Below, piece by piece: positions 24,744-32,552 of a DNA stretch of 35,601 nt. The DNA comes from Gammaproteobacteria bacterium (GTDB lineage Bacteria; Pseudomonadota; Gammaproteobacteria; Ga0077536), in the NCBI GenBank assembly GCA_016191285.1, contig JACPPA010000059.1, positions 1 to 35,601 on the forward strand. The letters are read 5' to 3'. Both the position numbers and the translations under genes were made by a program. Below the pieces are notes generated by a model, which did no database searches, was not told where the DNA came from, and was given only the letters and a program-made list of their open reading frames with translations. How positions within the stretch are numbered: position 1 is the stretch's first letter; every line of letters starts with the position of its first letter.

Positions 24744-24936
24744 CCTTGGTACACGCCTGATGCGCGGAGTCGCGGGAGGACGCGCGTGGCTTGCGCAATT
24801 AAACGGCGATGCCGCGTACGCGCATTATTTAGAGCACTGGGGTGAGAAGGCGCACGCCGGCATTCCGCTCAGTCGCGCCCAGTTTTATTGCAGTGAACTC
24901 GAACGCCGCTGGAATGGGGTTCGGCGCTGCTGCTAA
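24715..24936 (+). CDS. ybdD: YbdD/YjiX-type small protein (DUF466), CstA partner
   Basis: The 73-residue protein starts at ATG 24715, inside the end of cstA. The family hallmarks LNGDAAYAHYLEHW, PLSRAQFYCSELERRWNGVRRCC are complete, including the NGVRRCC end. YbdD-type proteins accompany CstA/BtsT transporters and are needed for their full activity. A start further upstream in the same frame is possible but would read through more of cstA. Confidence 0.9.
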   Translation: MSVRNLLSLNLGTRLMRGVAGGRAWLAQLNGDAAYAHYLEHWGEKAHAGIPLSRAQFYCSELERRWNGVRRCC

Positions 24937-24951
24937 ATCCGCAAGATTCTC

Positions 24952-25737
24952 TTAACGATGCGGGCCCAGATCGTCGATAAACAAGCCATCGCGCGTCGCG
25001 GAGGTCAAGATCCGCACATGGCTTGGCAGCGTCGTTTGATCCGGATCGGTGATGTTGATGAGATGGGTGCCATGCCATACGGTCAACATCTCCGAGGCCT
25101 GCTCGGTGTGCTCTTTATAATAGGCCTTGTTCGCTTTGATCTCGCGATATTTGCAACCATATTCTTCAGCCGTTTGCGGAATCGCGCTGACGCCACGCGT
25201 GTTCGAAATACTCAGCAGTTGGTATTTTTCCGTCCCCCACAACGGCAAGTTGATGGCGAGATAGGCTTTTAAATGCGTCCGCCACTCGGCATTCGCAAGT
25301 CGAATCAACGGGTCGTAGATAATGATATTGGAAGTGTCCAAGCGCCCGATTTCCCGCTGCCACAACGCGGGGATCGCACAATTCGACGGCGCGTTGCGAA
25401 ACAGCGGCGCCATGTCGCGGTCTAGATAGGCGTCCTTTTCACAGCCAAAGCGCGCGACGCGAAAGATGGTCGCCGGGTGTGATTTGGCGAATTCGAGAAA
25501 GGTCGCGACGTACTCCGAAAGATGTTTCGCCCCCAACAGTTTGCGGTCACTGCTGCGATAGGGGATTGCGTAGGAATTACCCGCCATCCCGTTCCAGACG
25601 CCAGCCGTCGCGCCGTGGAAACGCGTCGCCGCCACCGCCGTTCCTTCGTCGTGCACTCCCGCAACGTTGGTTCCAAAGACAAATACCGGTTCGGCAGCTT
25701 CTCCCGCGACTGGTTTACGTTGCGCGCTGGTATTCAT
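24952..25737 (-). CDS. Hypothetical protein with A1S_2505-like phage non-structural N-terminal region
   Basis: The 261-residue soluble protein has an N-terminal third, VFVFGTNVAGVHDEGTAVAATRFHGATAGVWNGMAGNSYAIPYRSSD, that resembles a widespread family annotated as phage non-structural protein A1S_2505. That family shows the FGSNxxGxHGxGxA...GxxGxSYAIPT pattern, which is of unknown activity. The rest (IIIYDPLIRLANAEWRTHLKAYLAINLPLWGTEKYQLLSI) I do not recognise. It has no signal peptide. It stands convergent to ybdD with 15 bp between stops. ATG 25737 is the likely start; the GGAG upstream is rather far. Confidence 0.65.
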   Translation of the reverse strand: MNTSAQRKPVAGEAAEPVFVFGTNVAGVHDEGTAVAATRFHGATAGVWNGMAGNSYAIPYRSSDRKLLGAKHLSEYVATFLEFAKSHPATIFRVARFGCEKDAYLDRDMAPLFRNAPSNCAIPALWQREIGRLDTSNIIIYDPLIRLANAEWRTHLKAYLAINLPLWGTEKYQLLSISNTRGVSAIPQTAEEYGCKYREIKANKAYYKEHTEQASEMLTVWHGTHLINITDPDQTTLPSHVRILTSATRDGLFIDDLGPHR

Positions 25738-25903
25738 AGGGCGTCATTACTCCATCTTGAAATCGATTCATCGGTCGGTTCGGTACTGTGCCGACTGTAG
25801 CGGCCGAGGTTGGAAATCTTTTAGGGGGTCGAGACCTGGGAATCGATCTCTATAAGCTCGCACCCACTTGAATCTCAAAAGAGCCATATAAGCAATACGG
25901 GGC

Positions 25904-26569
25904 TTATTTGGTCGAAGGGCCAGCGGCCGGTGCCGGCAGTGGTTTAGCGTGGCGTTGCAAATAGGCGTAAGGCCGCGAGATATCGAAATACAGTCGATAA
26001 ATCGAGTTGGTGCTGTGCTCGGTGACTTCGTACACATTGCACGGGATGTCGTTCTTGCACTCCACACCGAATTGACTCTGCAATCCGAAATGATGCTGGG
26101 CCAAGTAAAACAACTCTTCGTCGATGGATAGCACGACGCACGGCGCATCGGAAGATTGGCCTTGGCCGGGGGCGCAAATCGAATCCGCGATGCCCTGCAC
26201 GATGCGCCGATGAAGGTTCGCCTCTGCTTTTTGCCCCAATCCTTCGTGCGCACGCGCCGCGCCCATCTGGGCGAAGGGATTTAAATACTCGTCCGCCAGC
26301 CAGGCGTCGGCAATTTTTAACGCGTCGGTAAATTTCTGCGCGTCCAGTGCGGCTTGTAATCGTTTGCGGAAATCTAGCGTGGCGAGCGAATTCGGGTGGT
26401 AGCCCTCGGTTTCGGCAAAGGCCAAGCGGGCCGCTTTAAAATCGACTACTTCGCCCTTCTCCAATCGCGTCTTGAGCGCGGTATAGGCCGATTCCTCCGC
26501 CACCGCGCGCTGCGGTAAGCCGAGGCCGATGCCGAACGAGACAAAAAGGACGATTGCCAGGGTTTTCAT
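25904..26569 (-). CDS. DUF4919-like periplasmic protein
   Basis: The 221-residue protein starts at ATG 26569 with signal peptide TLAIVLFVSFGIGLGLPQRAVA. The mature part (YTALKTRLEKGEVVDFKAARLAFAETEGYHPN) has the spacing of DUF4919-type proteins, followed by TPR-like helices (KFTDALKIADAWLADEYLNPFAQMGAARAHEGLGQKAEANLHRRIVQGI). Four cysteines occur (CAPG, PCVV, VECKNDIPCN), possibly two disulfides. A P/A-rich tail ends the chain. Function unknown. It shares strand with the decarboxylase upstream, 66 bp away. Confidence 0.6.
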   Translation of the reverse strand: MKTLAIVLFVSFGIGLGLPQRAVAEESAYTALKTRLEKGEVVDFKAARLAFAETEGYHPNSLATLDFRKRLQAALDAQKFTDALKIADAWLADEYLNPFAQMGAARAHEGLGQKAEANLHRRIVQGIADSICAPGQGQSSDAPCVVLSIDEELFYLAQHHFGLQSQFGVECKNDIPCNVYEVTEHSTNSIYRLYFDISRPYAYLQRHAKPLPAPAAGPSTK

Positions 26570-26635
26570 CGTGCGATCCAATCTGCTGGAACCCCGGTTA
26601 ACGGCACCGGCGACCTGAAGGTTAAAGGGTCGGCG

Positions 26636-28108
26636 TTAACGCGCTGGCGAGCCGGCGCGCTCGAGCCCGCTCGCGAGGCGCGCGATTGTGGCCCACGCCG
26701 ACATGATGTGCGCACTGGTGGTACGCGGCTGACCAACGCAGAATCGCAACACATACTGCGTGCCCAACAGGGTATGCGACAGATACAGCGCGCCACTTGA
26801 ATTCAGTGCTTCAAGTAATTGTTGGTTCCGTTGGTTGTCGCCACGATAGCGGAAACACACCAAGTTAAGCGCGACGGGCGCCACAATTTCAAACCGCGGA
26901 TCCGCGTCGACCAGCGCGGCGAACCTTTGCGTTAGCGCGACATGCTCCCGAATATGCGCTTGTAACCCGGCCACGCCATAACGCCGGATCACGAACCACA
27001 GCTTCAAAGCGCGAAAGCGCCGGCCCAATGGGATCTGCCAATCGCGATAATCGGTGACGCTGCCGGTGTCAGTCGCGGCATTGCGCAGATATTCCGGCGT
27101 GATACTCAAGGCATCGGTCAAACTCCGACGGTCGGCGACAAAGAGGCAACTGCAGTCGAAATTGGTCAACAACCATTTATGCGGATTGAAGCAATAACTA
27201 TCCGCGGCTTCGAGACCAGCGAGTAGCGCCTGATATTCCGGACACACCGCGGCGCTGCCGGCCAGCGCGGCATCGACGTGCAACCACAGTCCTGCGCGAC
27301 GACAGAGGTCGCCTATCGCAGGCAAGGGATCAAAGGCGAGCGTCGAGGTGGTGCCAAGGGTCGCGCAGACAAAGGCGGGGGTTAGGCCGGCCGCGCGGTC
27401 GAGATCGATTTGCCGCGCGAGTGCCGATGCATCCATCGCGAGCGCATGATCAACTGGAATCTTGCGCAAATTGCGTCGTCCCAGACCTGCGATCATCACG
27501 GCTTTGTCGAGCGAGGAATGCGCGTGACTTGAGCCATACGCCACCAATTGTTGAGTACATCCAGATTCATTGGCCTGGCCATCGCTCGCGCGTTCACGCG
27601 CGGCCAACAACGCACACAGCACGGCACTCGACGCCGAGTCTTGCAGGACGCCGCCACCGGTTCCCGTCGATTTAAAACGCGCCGGCAATCCACATAAGTC
27701 CACCAGCCAATCGAGCAGGTGGGTTTCAAGCTCGGTACACGCCGGACTCGTCACCCACAGCATGCCTTGCACCCCAAGCACGGCGCTCACGAGCTCGCCC
27801 ATGATCGAGGGCACCGAATGATTGGCGGGAAAGTACGCGTAGAAATTGGGCGACTGCCAGTGCGTGAGGGCGGGCACGATGATCCGATCCAGATCCGCGA
27901 TCAACTGTTCGAGCGATTCGCTGTACAGCGGCGCGGCGGTGGGGAGTTGGGCGCGGACGGCGCCTGGTTGTACCGCGGCGAGCACCGGCAAGGTTTCTGA
28001 TTGCGTCAGATAGTTCGCGGCCCAGTCGATAAACGCCTGGGCTTCGTGCCGGAACGCGTCGGCATCACACGCGGGCGCAGACCCGACGAGATCCTTCACT
28101 ACAAGCAC
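26636..28108 (-). CDS. PLP-dependent group II decarboxylase (aromatic amino-acid decarboxylase-like)
   Basis: The protein has up to 490 residues. PLP lysine is K311 in CFNPHKWLLTNFDC; the cofactor aspartate is in LWLHVDAALAG (D279); the stacking histidine region is YGSSHAHSSLDKA (about 191-203). It resembles tryptophan/DOPA/tyrosine decarboxylases or cysteine-sulfinate/aspartate decarboxylases; substrate cannot be fixed from sequence alone. The start is uncertain: no ATG exists near the expected N-terminus, and the candidates are GTG at 28108 or 28099. Both lie right after the T-run of the peroxiredoxin terminator, so expression may depend on read-through or an unseen promoter. Confidence 0.88.
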   Translation of the reverse strand: MLVVKDLVGSAPACDADAFRHEAQAFIDWAANYLTQSETLPVLAAVQPGAVRAQLPTAAPLYSESLEQLIADLDRIIVPALTHWQSPNFYAYFPANHSVPSIMGELVSAVLGVQGMLWVTSPACTELETHLLDWLVDLCGLPARFKSTGTGGGVLQDSASSAVLCALLAARERASDGQANESGCTQQLVAYGSSHAHSSLDKAVMIAGLGRRNLRKIPVDHALAMDASALARQIDLDRAAGLTPAFVCATLGTTSTLAFDPLPAIGDLCRRAGLWLHVDAALAGSAAVCPEYQALLAGLEAADSYCFNPHKWLLTNFDCSCLFVADRRSLTDALSITPEYLRNAATDTGSVTDYRDWQIPLGRRFRALKLWFVIRRYGVAGLQAHIREHVALTQRFAALVDADPRFEIVAPVALNLVCFRYRGDNQRNQQLLEALNSSGALYLSHTLLGTQYVLRFCVGQPRTTSAHIMSAWATIARLASGLERAGSPAR

Positions 28109-28110
28109 TC

Positions 28111-28142
28111 AAAAAACGAAAGGGGCAGGCTCGCCCCCTTCG
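28111..28142 (-). terminator. Rho-independent terminator after the peroxiredoxin gene
   Basis: On the minus strand a GC-rich stem (CGAAGGGGGCGAG / CTGCCCCTTTCG, 28142-28117) is followed by six T (28116-28111). It begins ten bases after the peroxiredoxin stop. The next gene's possible GTG starts are within a dozen bases of the T-run. Confidence 0.85.
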
Positions 28143-28151
28143 TGCATGACA

Positions 28152-28634
28152 TTATAAATTCGCGAGTACGTGCTCGGCCGCGCTGACTTTGAATTCCATC
28201 GGCGCCTCGATGAACACGTGTTTAACCGTGCCATTGTCGACCACTAACGCGAAGCGTTGACCGCGTTGTCCCATGCCGAAGCCGCTGGCATCGAGCTCGA
28301 GGCCCAGAGCTTTGGTGTAAACGCAATTGCCGTCGGCAAGCATCGAAATTTTACCGTCAGCACCCGCCTGTTTGCCCCACGCGCCCATGACGAAGGCATC
28401 GTTGACCGCGAGGCAGGCAATGGTGTTTACCCCTTTCGCCTTGATCTTGTCCGCGTTTTCGATAAAGCCGGGCAAGTGCTTGGCCGAACAAGTCGGCGTG
28501 AACGCGCCAGGCACGGAGAACAGCACCACTTTCTTGCCGTCGAACAATTCAGCGCTGGTGAGTTGCCCAGGTCCTTTGTCGGTCATGACGCCAAAAGAAC
28601 CGGTGGGCATCTTGTCGCCTACTTTGATAGTCAT
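28152..28634 (-). CDS. Peroxiredoxin, Prx5-type redoxin
   Basis: The 160-residue thiol peroxidase has the peroxidatic cysteine in VPGAFTPTCSAKHLPGFI (C49), and further Prx5 strings FVMGAWGKQ and LADGNCVYTKALGL. It reduces H2O2 or organic peroxides using glutathione or glutaredoxin. ATG 28634 has GGGAG upstream. It is closed by its own terminator, and so is probably a single-gene transcript. In a sulfur oxidiser it may also deal with per- and polysulfides (inference). Confidence 0.95.
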   Translation of the reverse strand: MTIKVGDKMPTGSFGVMTDKGPGQLTSAELFDGKKVVLFSVPGAFTPTCSAKHLPGFIENADKIKAKGVNTIACLAVNDAFVMGAWGKQAGADGKISMLADGNCVYTKALGLELDASGFGMGQRGQRFALVVDNGTVKHVFIEAPMEFKVSAAEHVLANL

Positions 28635-28752
28635 GTTGGGCTCCCTTTGTTTGATATGACAGGCTCCATTGTGCCATTGGCCCTGGACTCAAGATAGCCT
28701 GCGGCGCAGGCTACTGCGTCGCGAGTTATTACCGACGTAGGGGTTCACACCA

Positions 28753-28812
28753 GATAAGGTGCCGTCGTCGGATAAGGTGCCGTCGTGGTTATTAAATATC
28801 CACGACGGCACC
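28753..28812. repeat. Tandem 18-bp repeat with a perfect 13-bp-stem hairpin
   Basis: GATAAGGTGCCGTCGTCG (28753-28770) is followed at once by GATAAGGTGCCGTCGTGG (28771-28788). GGTGCCGTCGTGG (28776-28788) pairs perfectly with CCACGACGGCACC (28800-28812) around an 11-base AT-rich loop. It lies 3' of the DUF2442 gene on the minus strand. It could be a terminator for that gene or the border of a mobile segment; there is no T-run. Confidence 0.75.
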
Positions 28813-28833
28813 ATTTCCTGCTCGATACGCTTG

Positions 28834-29109
28834 TTATGTGTCTGCCTGGGATACAAGCGGAAATTGTTCGGGGTGACGGATTGAATCAACCGCAAGGTCG
28901 ACATCTAGTTCTGGCCAGTACAGATGTGCGGGAGACGGCCATTCCACATTAGTAATCTTTTGTATCGATGCGTTCCTAAACCACGGAAACAGGTCGAAGG
29001 ACAGAAAAAGCTCCTCAGCCCCGAGTAGCAACCAGAAACCATGCCTTGTAACGTTGGTTACTTCAGCCGCCGAAGTGTCGTGACCATGCTGCACGGAGTT
29101 CATTGGCAT
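28834..29109 (-). CDS. DUF2442 protein
   Basis: The 91-residue protein reads VTNVTRHGFWLLLGAEELFLSFDLFPWFRNASIQKITNVEWPSPAHLYWPELDVDLAVDSIRHPEQFPLVSQ, a full DUF2442 family member of the HGFW...LYWPDLDVDL type. Starts at ATG 29109 or 29103, both overlapping the end of the DUF4160 gene by over 40 bases. The DUF4160/DUF2442 order is a frequent two-gene unit of unknown activity in bacteria and has the look of a toxin-antitoxin-like pair (inference). Confidence 0.8.
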   Translation of the reverse strand: MPMNSVQHGHDTSAAEVTNVTRHGFWLLLGAEELFLSFDLFPWFRNASIQKITNVEWPSPAHLYWPELDVDLAVDSIRHPEQFPLVSQADT

Positions 29110-29302
29110 TCGCCTCTATAAGGGATTGAACAGAACGTAATTGACGCTCTGTTAGTTTGAAATTCTGCGCTACCTCAATCTCGGGCTCAAGCCAGAATTT
29201 TGCTTCGCCGTCCGCACACTGTACGTGCACGTGCATCCTTGGCTCTTCCCTAGAGAAGAAATAAAACCGAAAGCCGCCTTCGAGAAAGATAGTTGGACTC
29301 AT
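29063..29302 (-). CDS. DUF4160 protein
   Basis: The 79-residue protein MSPTIFLEGGFRFYFFSREEPRMHVHVQCADGEAKFWLEPEIEVAQNFKLTERQLRSVQSLIEANANELRAAWSRHFGG is a complete DUF4160 sequence, with the RFYFFSxEExRxHVHV and AKFWLEPxIEVAxxxxL hallmarks. The HVHV histidines could be catalytic or metal ligands. The downstream DUF2442 overlaps it. Small, adjacent to insertion sequences, and typical of accessory DNA. Confidence 0.82.
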   Translation of the reverse strand: MSPTIFLEGGFRFYFFSREEPRMHVHVQCADGEAKFWLEPEIEVAQNFKLTERQLRSVQSLIEANANELRAAWSRHFGG

Positions 29303-29416
29303 GCTTTCCCGTTGGCTTGGCTACTTTTAGACATATAACGCACCGATGATCGGCACTGAAGTGCGCAGCACTGCACGGAGGCGGAGAGTTCCGTCGTAAA
29401 AGTGGACACCCGTTGT

Positions 29417-30300
29417 TTAGGCACACGCCGCTTCGAACTCTGCTGGTGTTCGGTAGGCTAGCGACGAGTGTAGCCGCACCCTGTTGGAGAAATCTATGTA
29501 ACCACTCATAGCCCGGCGCAGCGCCGAATCGCTGGCGAAGGTATGCCGGTGGTACAGGTCCGATTTCATCGTCTTGAACCACGACTCGATGTGCGCATTG
29601 TCATTCATGCGACGCGGTCGATTGACACTCTGGACCATCCCGATACGATCCATTTCCCGCTTGAACTCGCCTGCGAGATATTCCGTCCCACGGTCGCTGT
29701 GGAATATCGGTAGCTTCGCCGGTCGGCGACTCATCAGCGCCTGCCGCAACGCCCGCCGGGTCAACGCCGTTGTCTTCTCCGCTCCGAGTGACCAGCCGAT
29801 GATCCGGCGCGTATAGCGGTCCATCACGGTGGCCATGTACCGCCATTCTCCCGCGACCTTCAAATACGTGATGTCGCTCACCCATACTTGATCTGGGGCG
29901 CTCACCTCCAGCTCCCTCACCTGGTTCGATACACTTCCAAAGAATCGATGAAGTCCAGGCAGCCGCCGGTACAACGTTGCCGAGCATGCGCGCACACCAT
30001 TTTCCCGCATCACGCGCTCAACTCGTCGACACCCAACCGCTTCACCTTCCCGGTGCAACGTCGCATGGACGCGCGGGCTACCGTATGTCTCGTCGCTCGC
30101 CCGATGAATCTTCTTCACCTGCAGGAGCAACCGCCCGTCTTCCTGCGACCGTGCACTCGGAGGACGATCCCGCCAGGAATAAAAACCACTCGAGCTCACT
30201 CCGTACAATCGACACATCACTCGGACCGGGAACGTTTCCTGGTGGTGCTCGATGAAGGCGAAGACGTCGCCTTTCTTTGCGAAGTGAACTCGATGGCTTT
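29417..30300 (-). pseudogene. IS3-family transposase OrfB (DDE domain), 5' junction disrupted
   Basis: The frame reads [43 protein letters not shown], then the HTH_21 segment, then the DDE integrase core with [11 protein letters not shown] (first D), [14 protein letters not shown] (second D) and [16 protein letters not shown] (E), ending [13 protein letters not shown]. All catalytic residues are present from the ATG at 30220. However the upstream joining to OrfA is lost, and a stop codon lies immediately before the frame at about 30302. It may still be translated from 30220, but without OrfA fusion it should be transposition-deficient. Confidence 0.85.
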
Positions 30301-30301
30301 C

Positions 30302-30815
30302 CTAAGAAACACATTCGGGGACCATCGCGTTTTGCGGTTGTAACGTCAATCCGAACTGCGCCGCTCGGCGGTGGAGTTGCTTGAGTACACGGTCTCGGTA
30401 TTGTTGTTCATAAGTGAGATGCAATTGCAGATTCATGAAAGTCAGCGCTTTTTGCATATGCTGGATGTGCGCTGCGGAATAGTCCAAATGTCGCTACTCT
30501 TTCTTCCCGGAACCGCACGCGCTTCGCGCGCATTGGCAAGAATGACGTCGAGCCCGCGCGATTCGAGTACCTCATACGCTGCGACCCAATACACACCGGC
30601 CGATTCCATCGCGACCGTTTTGATCCCGACCTCGAGGAGCCAGTCCGCCATGCGATGTAGCTCGGTCGTGAAGGCTTGAAACGTTTGTACCGGCTCATCA
30701 CTCAGCTCGGGGCTCAGCGCCACGACATGAAAGCGGGAACCTACATCAATCCCTGCGGCAAACTCGTGAATGATCGGTAACCCGGTGGGCTTAGATTTTG
30801 CTTTAATTCCAGATA
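30302..30815 (-). pseudogene. IS110-type transposase with internal deletions
   Basis: Piece 1 (about 30815-30505) reads FAAGIDVGSRFHVVALSPELSDEPVQTFQAFTTELHRMADWLLEVGIKTVAMESAGVYWVAAYEVLESRGLDVILANAREARAVPGRKS: the RuvC-like N-terminal domain with the first D (GIDVG) and E (MESAGVYW). The DxxD motif that should follow GRKS is deleted. After a frame change, piece 2 reads DYSAAHIQHMQKALTFMNLQLH (mid-protein helix) joined to YEQQYRDRVLKQLHRRAAQFGLTLQP (C-terminus). The catalytic serine domain is missing. Inactive. Confidence 0.75.
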
Positions 30816-31043
30816 GGCAGTCCTCCTATCGGATAGACGCAGGACGGGGGACTCGGATTAAATCAATTTCCTAAACGGGGTCACCCGAAGGCGCCGCCAC
30901 AGCTCGGTCCGCAGCTTCCCCTGGGCCAGGTTTTTTGACGGGGTCGAAACCTCCAAGAAGCTGTCGGCCACTGTCCTTGCGCGTCTCCAGTGTACGCAAC
31001 CAGTGTTTCTACGCATAAGGGAGGCGGTGAGCCGGTTGAGCGG
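30302..31043 (-). mobile_element. Remnant of a second IS110-type element inserted in the IS3 element
   Basis: Between orfA and orfB lies about 740 bp reading, in order, a roughly 220-nt non-coding leader (31043 to about 30815), the start of an IS110-type transposase, and two short later pieces of it. It is not the same element as the copy at 31400: the protein sequences share only general family features. The leader is the place where IS110-group elements encode their bridge RNA. Confidence 0.7.
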
Positions 31044-31324
31044 TTTTTTAGGATGTCGTGCTCCAGCTTCAGACGTTCGTAATCTCGCTTCACTTTCCGC
31101 AGCACCTTCAATTCCGCTGCGGTCGCCCTATCGATCTCGACCTTTCGAGTCACGATCAATCCCTCCCGTGCCTGCTTGCGCCAACGAGACAACATGAAGG
31201 GATGAATGTAAAGCGAGGCCGCCACTTCCTGGACCTGTACGCCAGGAATCTCACTGAAGCGAACCGCTGTCGCCTTGAACTCGTCGCTGAATTTATAGGT
31301 CGTTCTCGAACCTGGTTTTGGCAT
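31044..31324 (-). pseudogene. IS3-family OrfA, cut at the frameshift site
   Basis: Reads MPKPGSRTTYKFSDEFKATAVRFSEIPGVQVQEVAASLYIHPFMLSRWRKQ, the helix-turn-helix of IS3 OrfA, and then the leucine-zipper stretch VLRKVKRDYERLKLEHDILK. It is intact to residue 93, at the run of six A on the minus strand (31049-31044), which is the programmed slippage site. The next bases belong to the inserted IS110-type element, which adds about 50 foreign residues to the frame (to 30881). Confidence 0.85.
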
Positions 31325-31399
31325 TGATGAACACTCCTGAATAGTTAGTTCAGGGTGTCCACTAAACCGAAGGAACTATCGGTGTCCGCTCCATTGGTT

Positions 31400-32552
31400 T
31401 GATACTCATTGAGGCCCCCTGCTGGGACTTTCAGGCTTCATCAGCATGCTGACTGTCCTAGTAAATTGAGAGTTCATCGACTCAATACCCAACAGGAGAC
31501 CTCACATGCGATTTTATACCACGACTCATCAACATTATTGCGGCATCGATTTACATACGAAGCAGATGTATGTCTGCATCATCAACCAAGCCGGTGAAAC
31601 GGTCCTTCATTGCAATATGAAAGCGAGCCCCGAACCGCTCGCCGCCGCCATCGCACCGTATCGCGAAGGCTTGGTCATCAGCGTTGAATGCTTGTTCACC
31701 TGGTATTGGCTCGCCGATTGGTGTGTGCAGCAAGGAATCCCCTTCGTCCTCGGCCATGCCCTGTACATGAAAGCCATCCACGGCGGGAAAGCCAAGAACG
31801 ATAGAATCGATTCCGAGAAAATCGCACACCTACTTAAAGCCGGCATGCTACCCCAAGCCTATGCCTATCCGGCCAGGATGCGCGCCACCCGCGATTTATT
31901 GCGCCGACGCATGATGTTTGTACGCTACCGCGCTGATCTCAGTGCCCACGTCCAGAACACCGTCAGCCAATACAACCTACCGCCCCTGAACCTGCGGACC
32001 GATAAGCGCAGTGATTTGCCCCTCATCCCCGATCACTTTCCCGATCCCGTGGTCCGCCAAATGGTCACCCTCGATACCACCGTCATCGACCATCTCGATG
32101 AACAATTGCGCGTGCTGGAACAAGATTTGGCGATGCAAGCCAAAGCCCATGATGCCTTCGCCTATCACCTGCTGCGCTCGGTTCCGGGCATCGGCCGTAT
32201 CCTCGCCTTGGTGATCCTGTACGAAGTCGAAAACATTCATCGCTTTCCAACAATAGGACAGTTCGCGTCCTATGCACGCTTAGTGAAGTGTGCCAGTGAA
32301 TCGGCGGGGAAGAAATCCGGCTACTCGGGCAAGAAGATTGGCAATGCGTATCTCAAGTGGGCTTTCAGTGAAGCTGCCGTGCTATTCCTGCGTGGCAACC
32401 CCGACGCTCAGAAAGCCATTGCACGATTAGCTAACAAACACGGCAAGGGCAAAGCGTTATCGATATTAGCGCACCGCATCGGCCGGGCCGTCTACGTGAT
32501 GCTCACGAAACGACAACCGTTTGATAAGGACCGCTTCATGGCGAGCCTGTAA
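31400..32552 (+). mobile_element. IS110-family element (copy 2), left end and transposase; right end not resolved
   Basis: The left end is set at TGATACTC by comparison of three copies. A 106-nt leader with small hairpins (TTGAG/CTCAA at about 31465-31484; CAGCATGCTG at about 31443-31452) precedes the transposase. There are no terminal inverted repeats, as usual for the family, and no second complete right end for comparison, so the element probably extends some way beyond 32552. Confidence 0.85.
31506..32552 (+). CDS. IS110-family transposase (RuvC-like DEDD plus serine domain)
   Basis: The 348-residue recombinase is complete. N-terminal RuvC-like domain: GIDLHTKQ (D15), VISVECLFTWYW (E61), KNDRIDSEK (D99, D102). 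A coiled middle follows, then the C-terminal Tnp_20 domain with RSVPGIGRILALVILYEVENIHRFPT and CASESAGKKSGYSGKKIGNAYLKWAFSEAA, which carries the serine (S264-S274 region) used for strand exchange. ATG 31506 follows AGGAGACCTCAC. IS110 recombinases are guided by a bridge RNA encoded in the element; whether that is in the leader or downstream here is not certain. Confidence 0.95.
   Translation: MRFYTTTHQHYCGIDLHTKQMYVCIINQAGETVLHCNMKASPEPLAAAIAPYREGLVISVECLFTWYWLADWCVQQGIPFVLGHALYMKAIHGGKAKNDRIDSEKIAHLLKAGMLPQAYAYPARMRATRDLLRRRMMFVRYRADLSAHVQNTVSQYNLPPLNLRTDKRSDLPLIPDHFPDPVVRQMVTLDTTVIDHLDEQLRVLEQDLAMQAKAHDAFAYHLLRSVPGIGRILALVILYEVENIHRFPTIGQFASYARLVKCASESAGKKSGYSGKKIGNAYLKWAFSEAAVLFLRGNPDAQKAIARLANKHGKGKALSILAHRIGRAVYVMLTKRQPFDKDRFMASL

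Larger units (their letters stand above)
29401..31363 (-). mobile_element. IS3-family insertion sequence, split by a second element
   Basis: Outer ends are perfect 11-bp inverted repeats, AGTGGACACCC at 29401-29411 and GGGTGTCCACT at 31353-31363. AAA stands directly outside both (29398-29400 and 31364-31366), fitting a 3-bp target duplication. Inside, on the minus strand, are orfA (31324 to about 31044) and orfB (about 30300 to 29417), which are normally contiguous and joined by -1 frameshifting. Here about 740 bp of another element separates them, so the IS3 cannot make its OrfAB transposase. Confidence 0.88.

Noticed and set aside
28830-29345. Possible integron cassette: ACATAACAAGCG right at the DUF2442 stop and a GTTATATGTC-like motif before DUF4160, recalling attC boundaries.
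   Set aside because: No complete attC pair (RYYYAAC ... GTTRRRY enclosing a palindrome) could be found on either strand, and no integrase is present.
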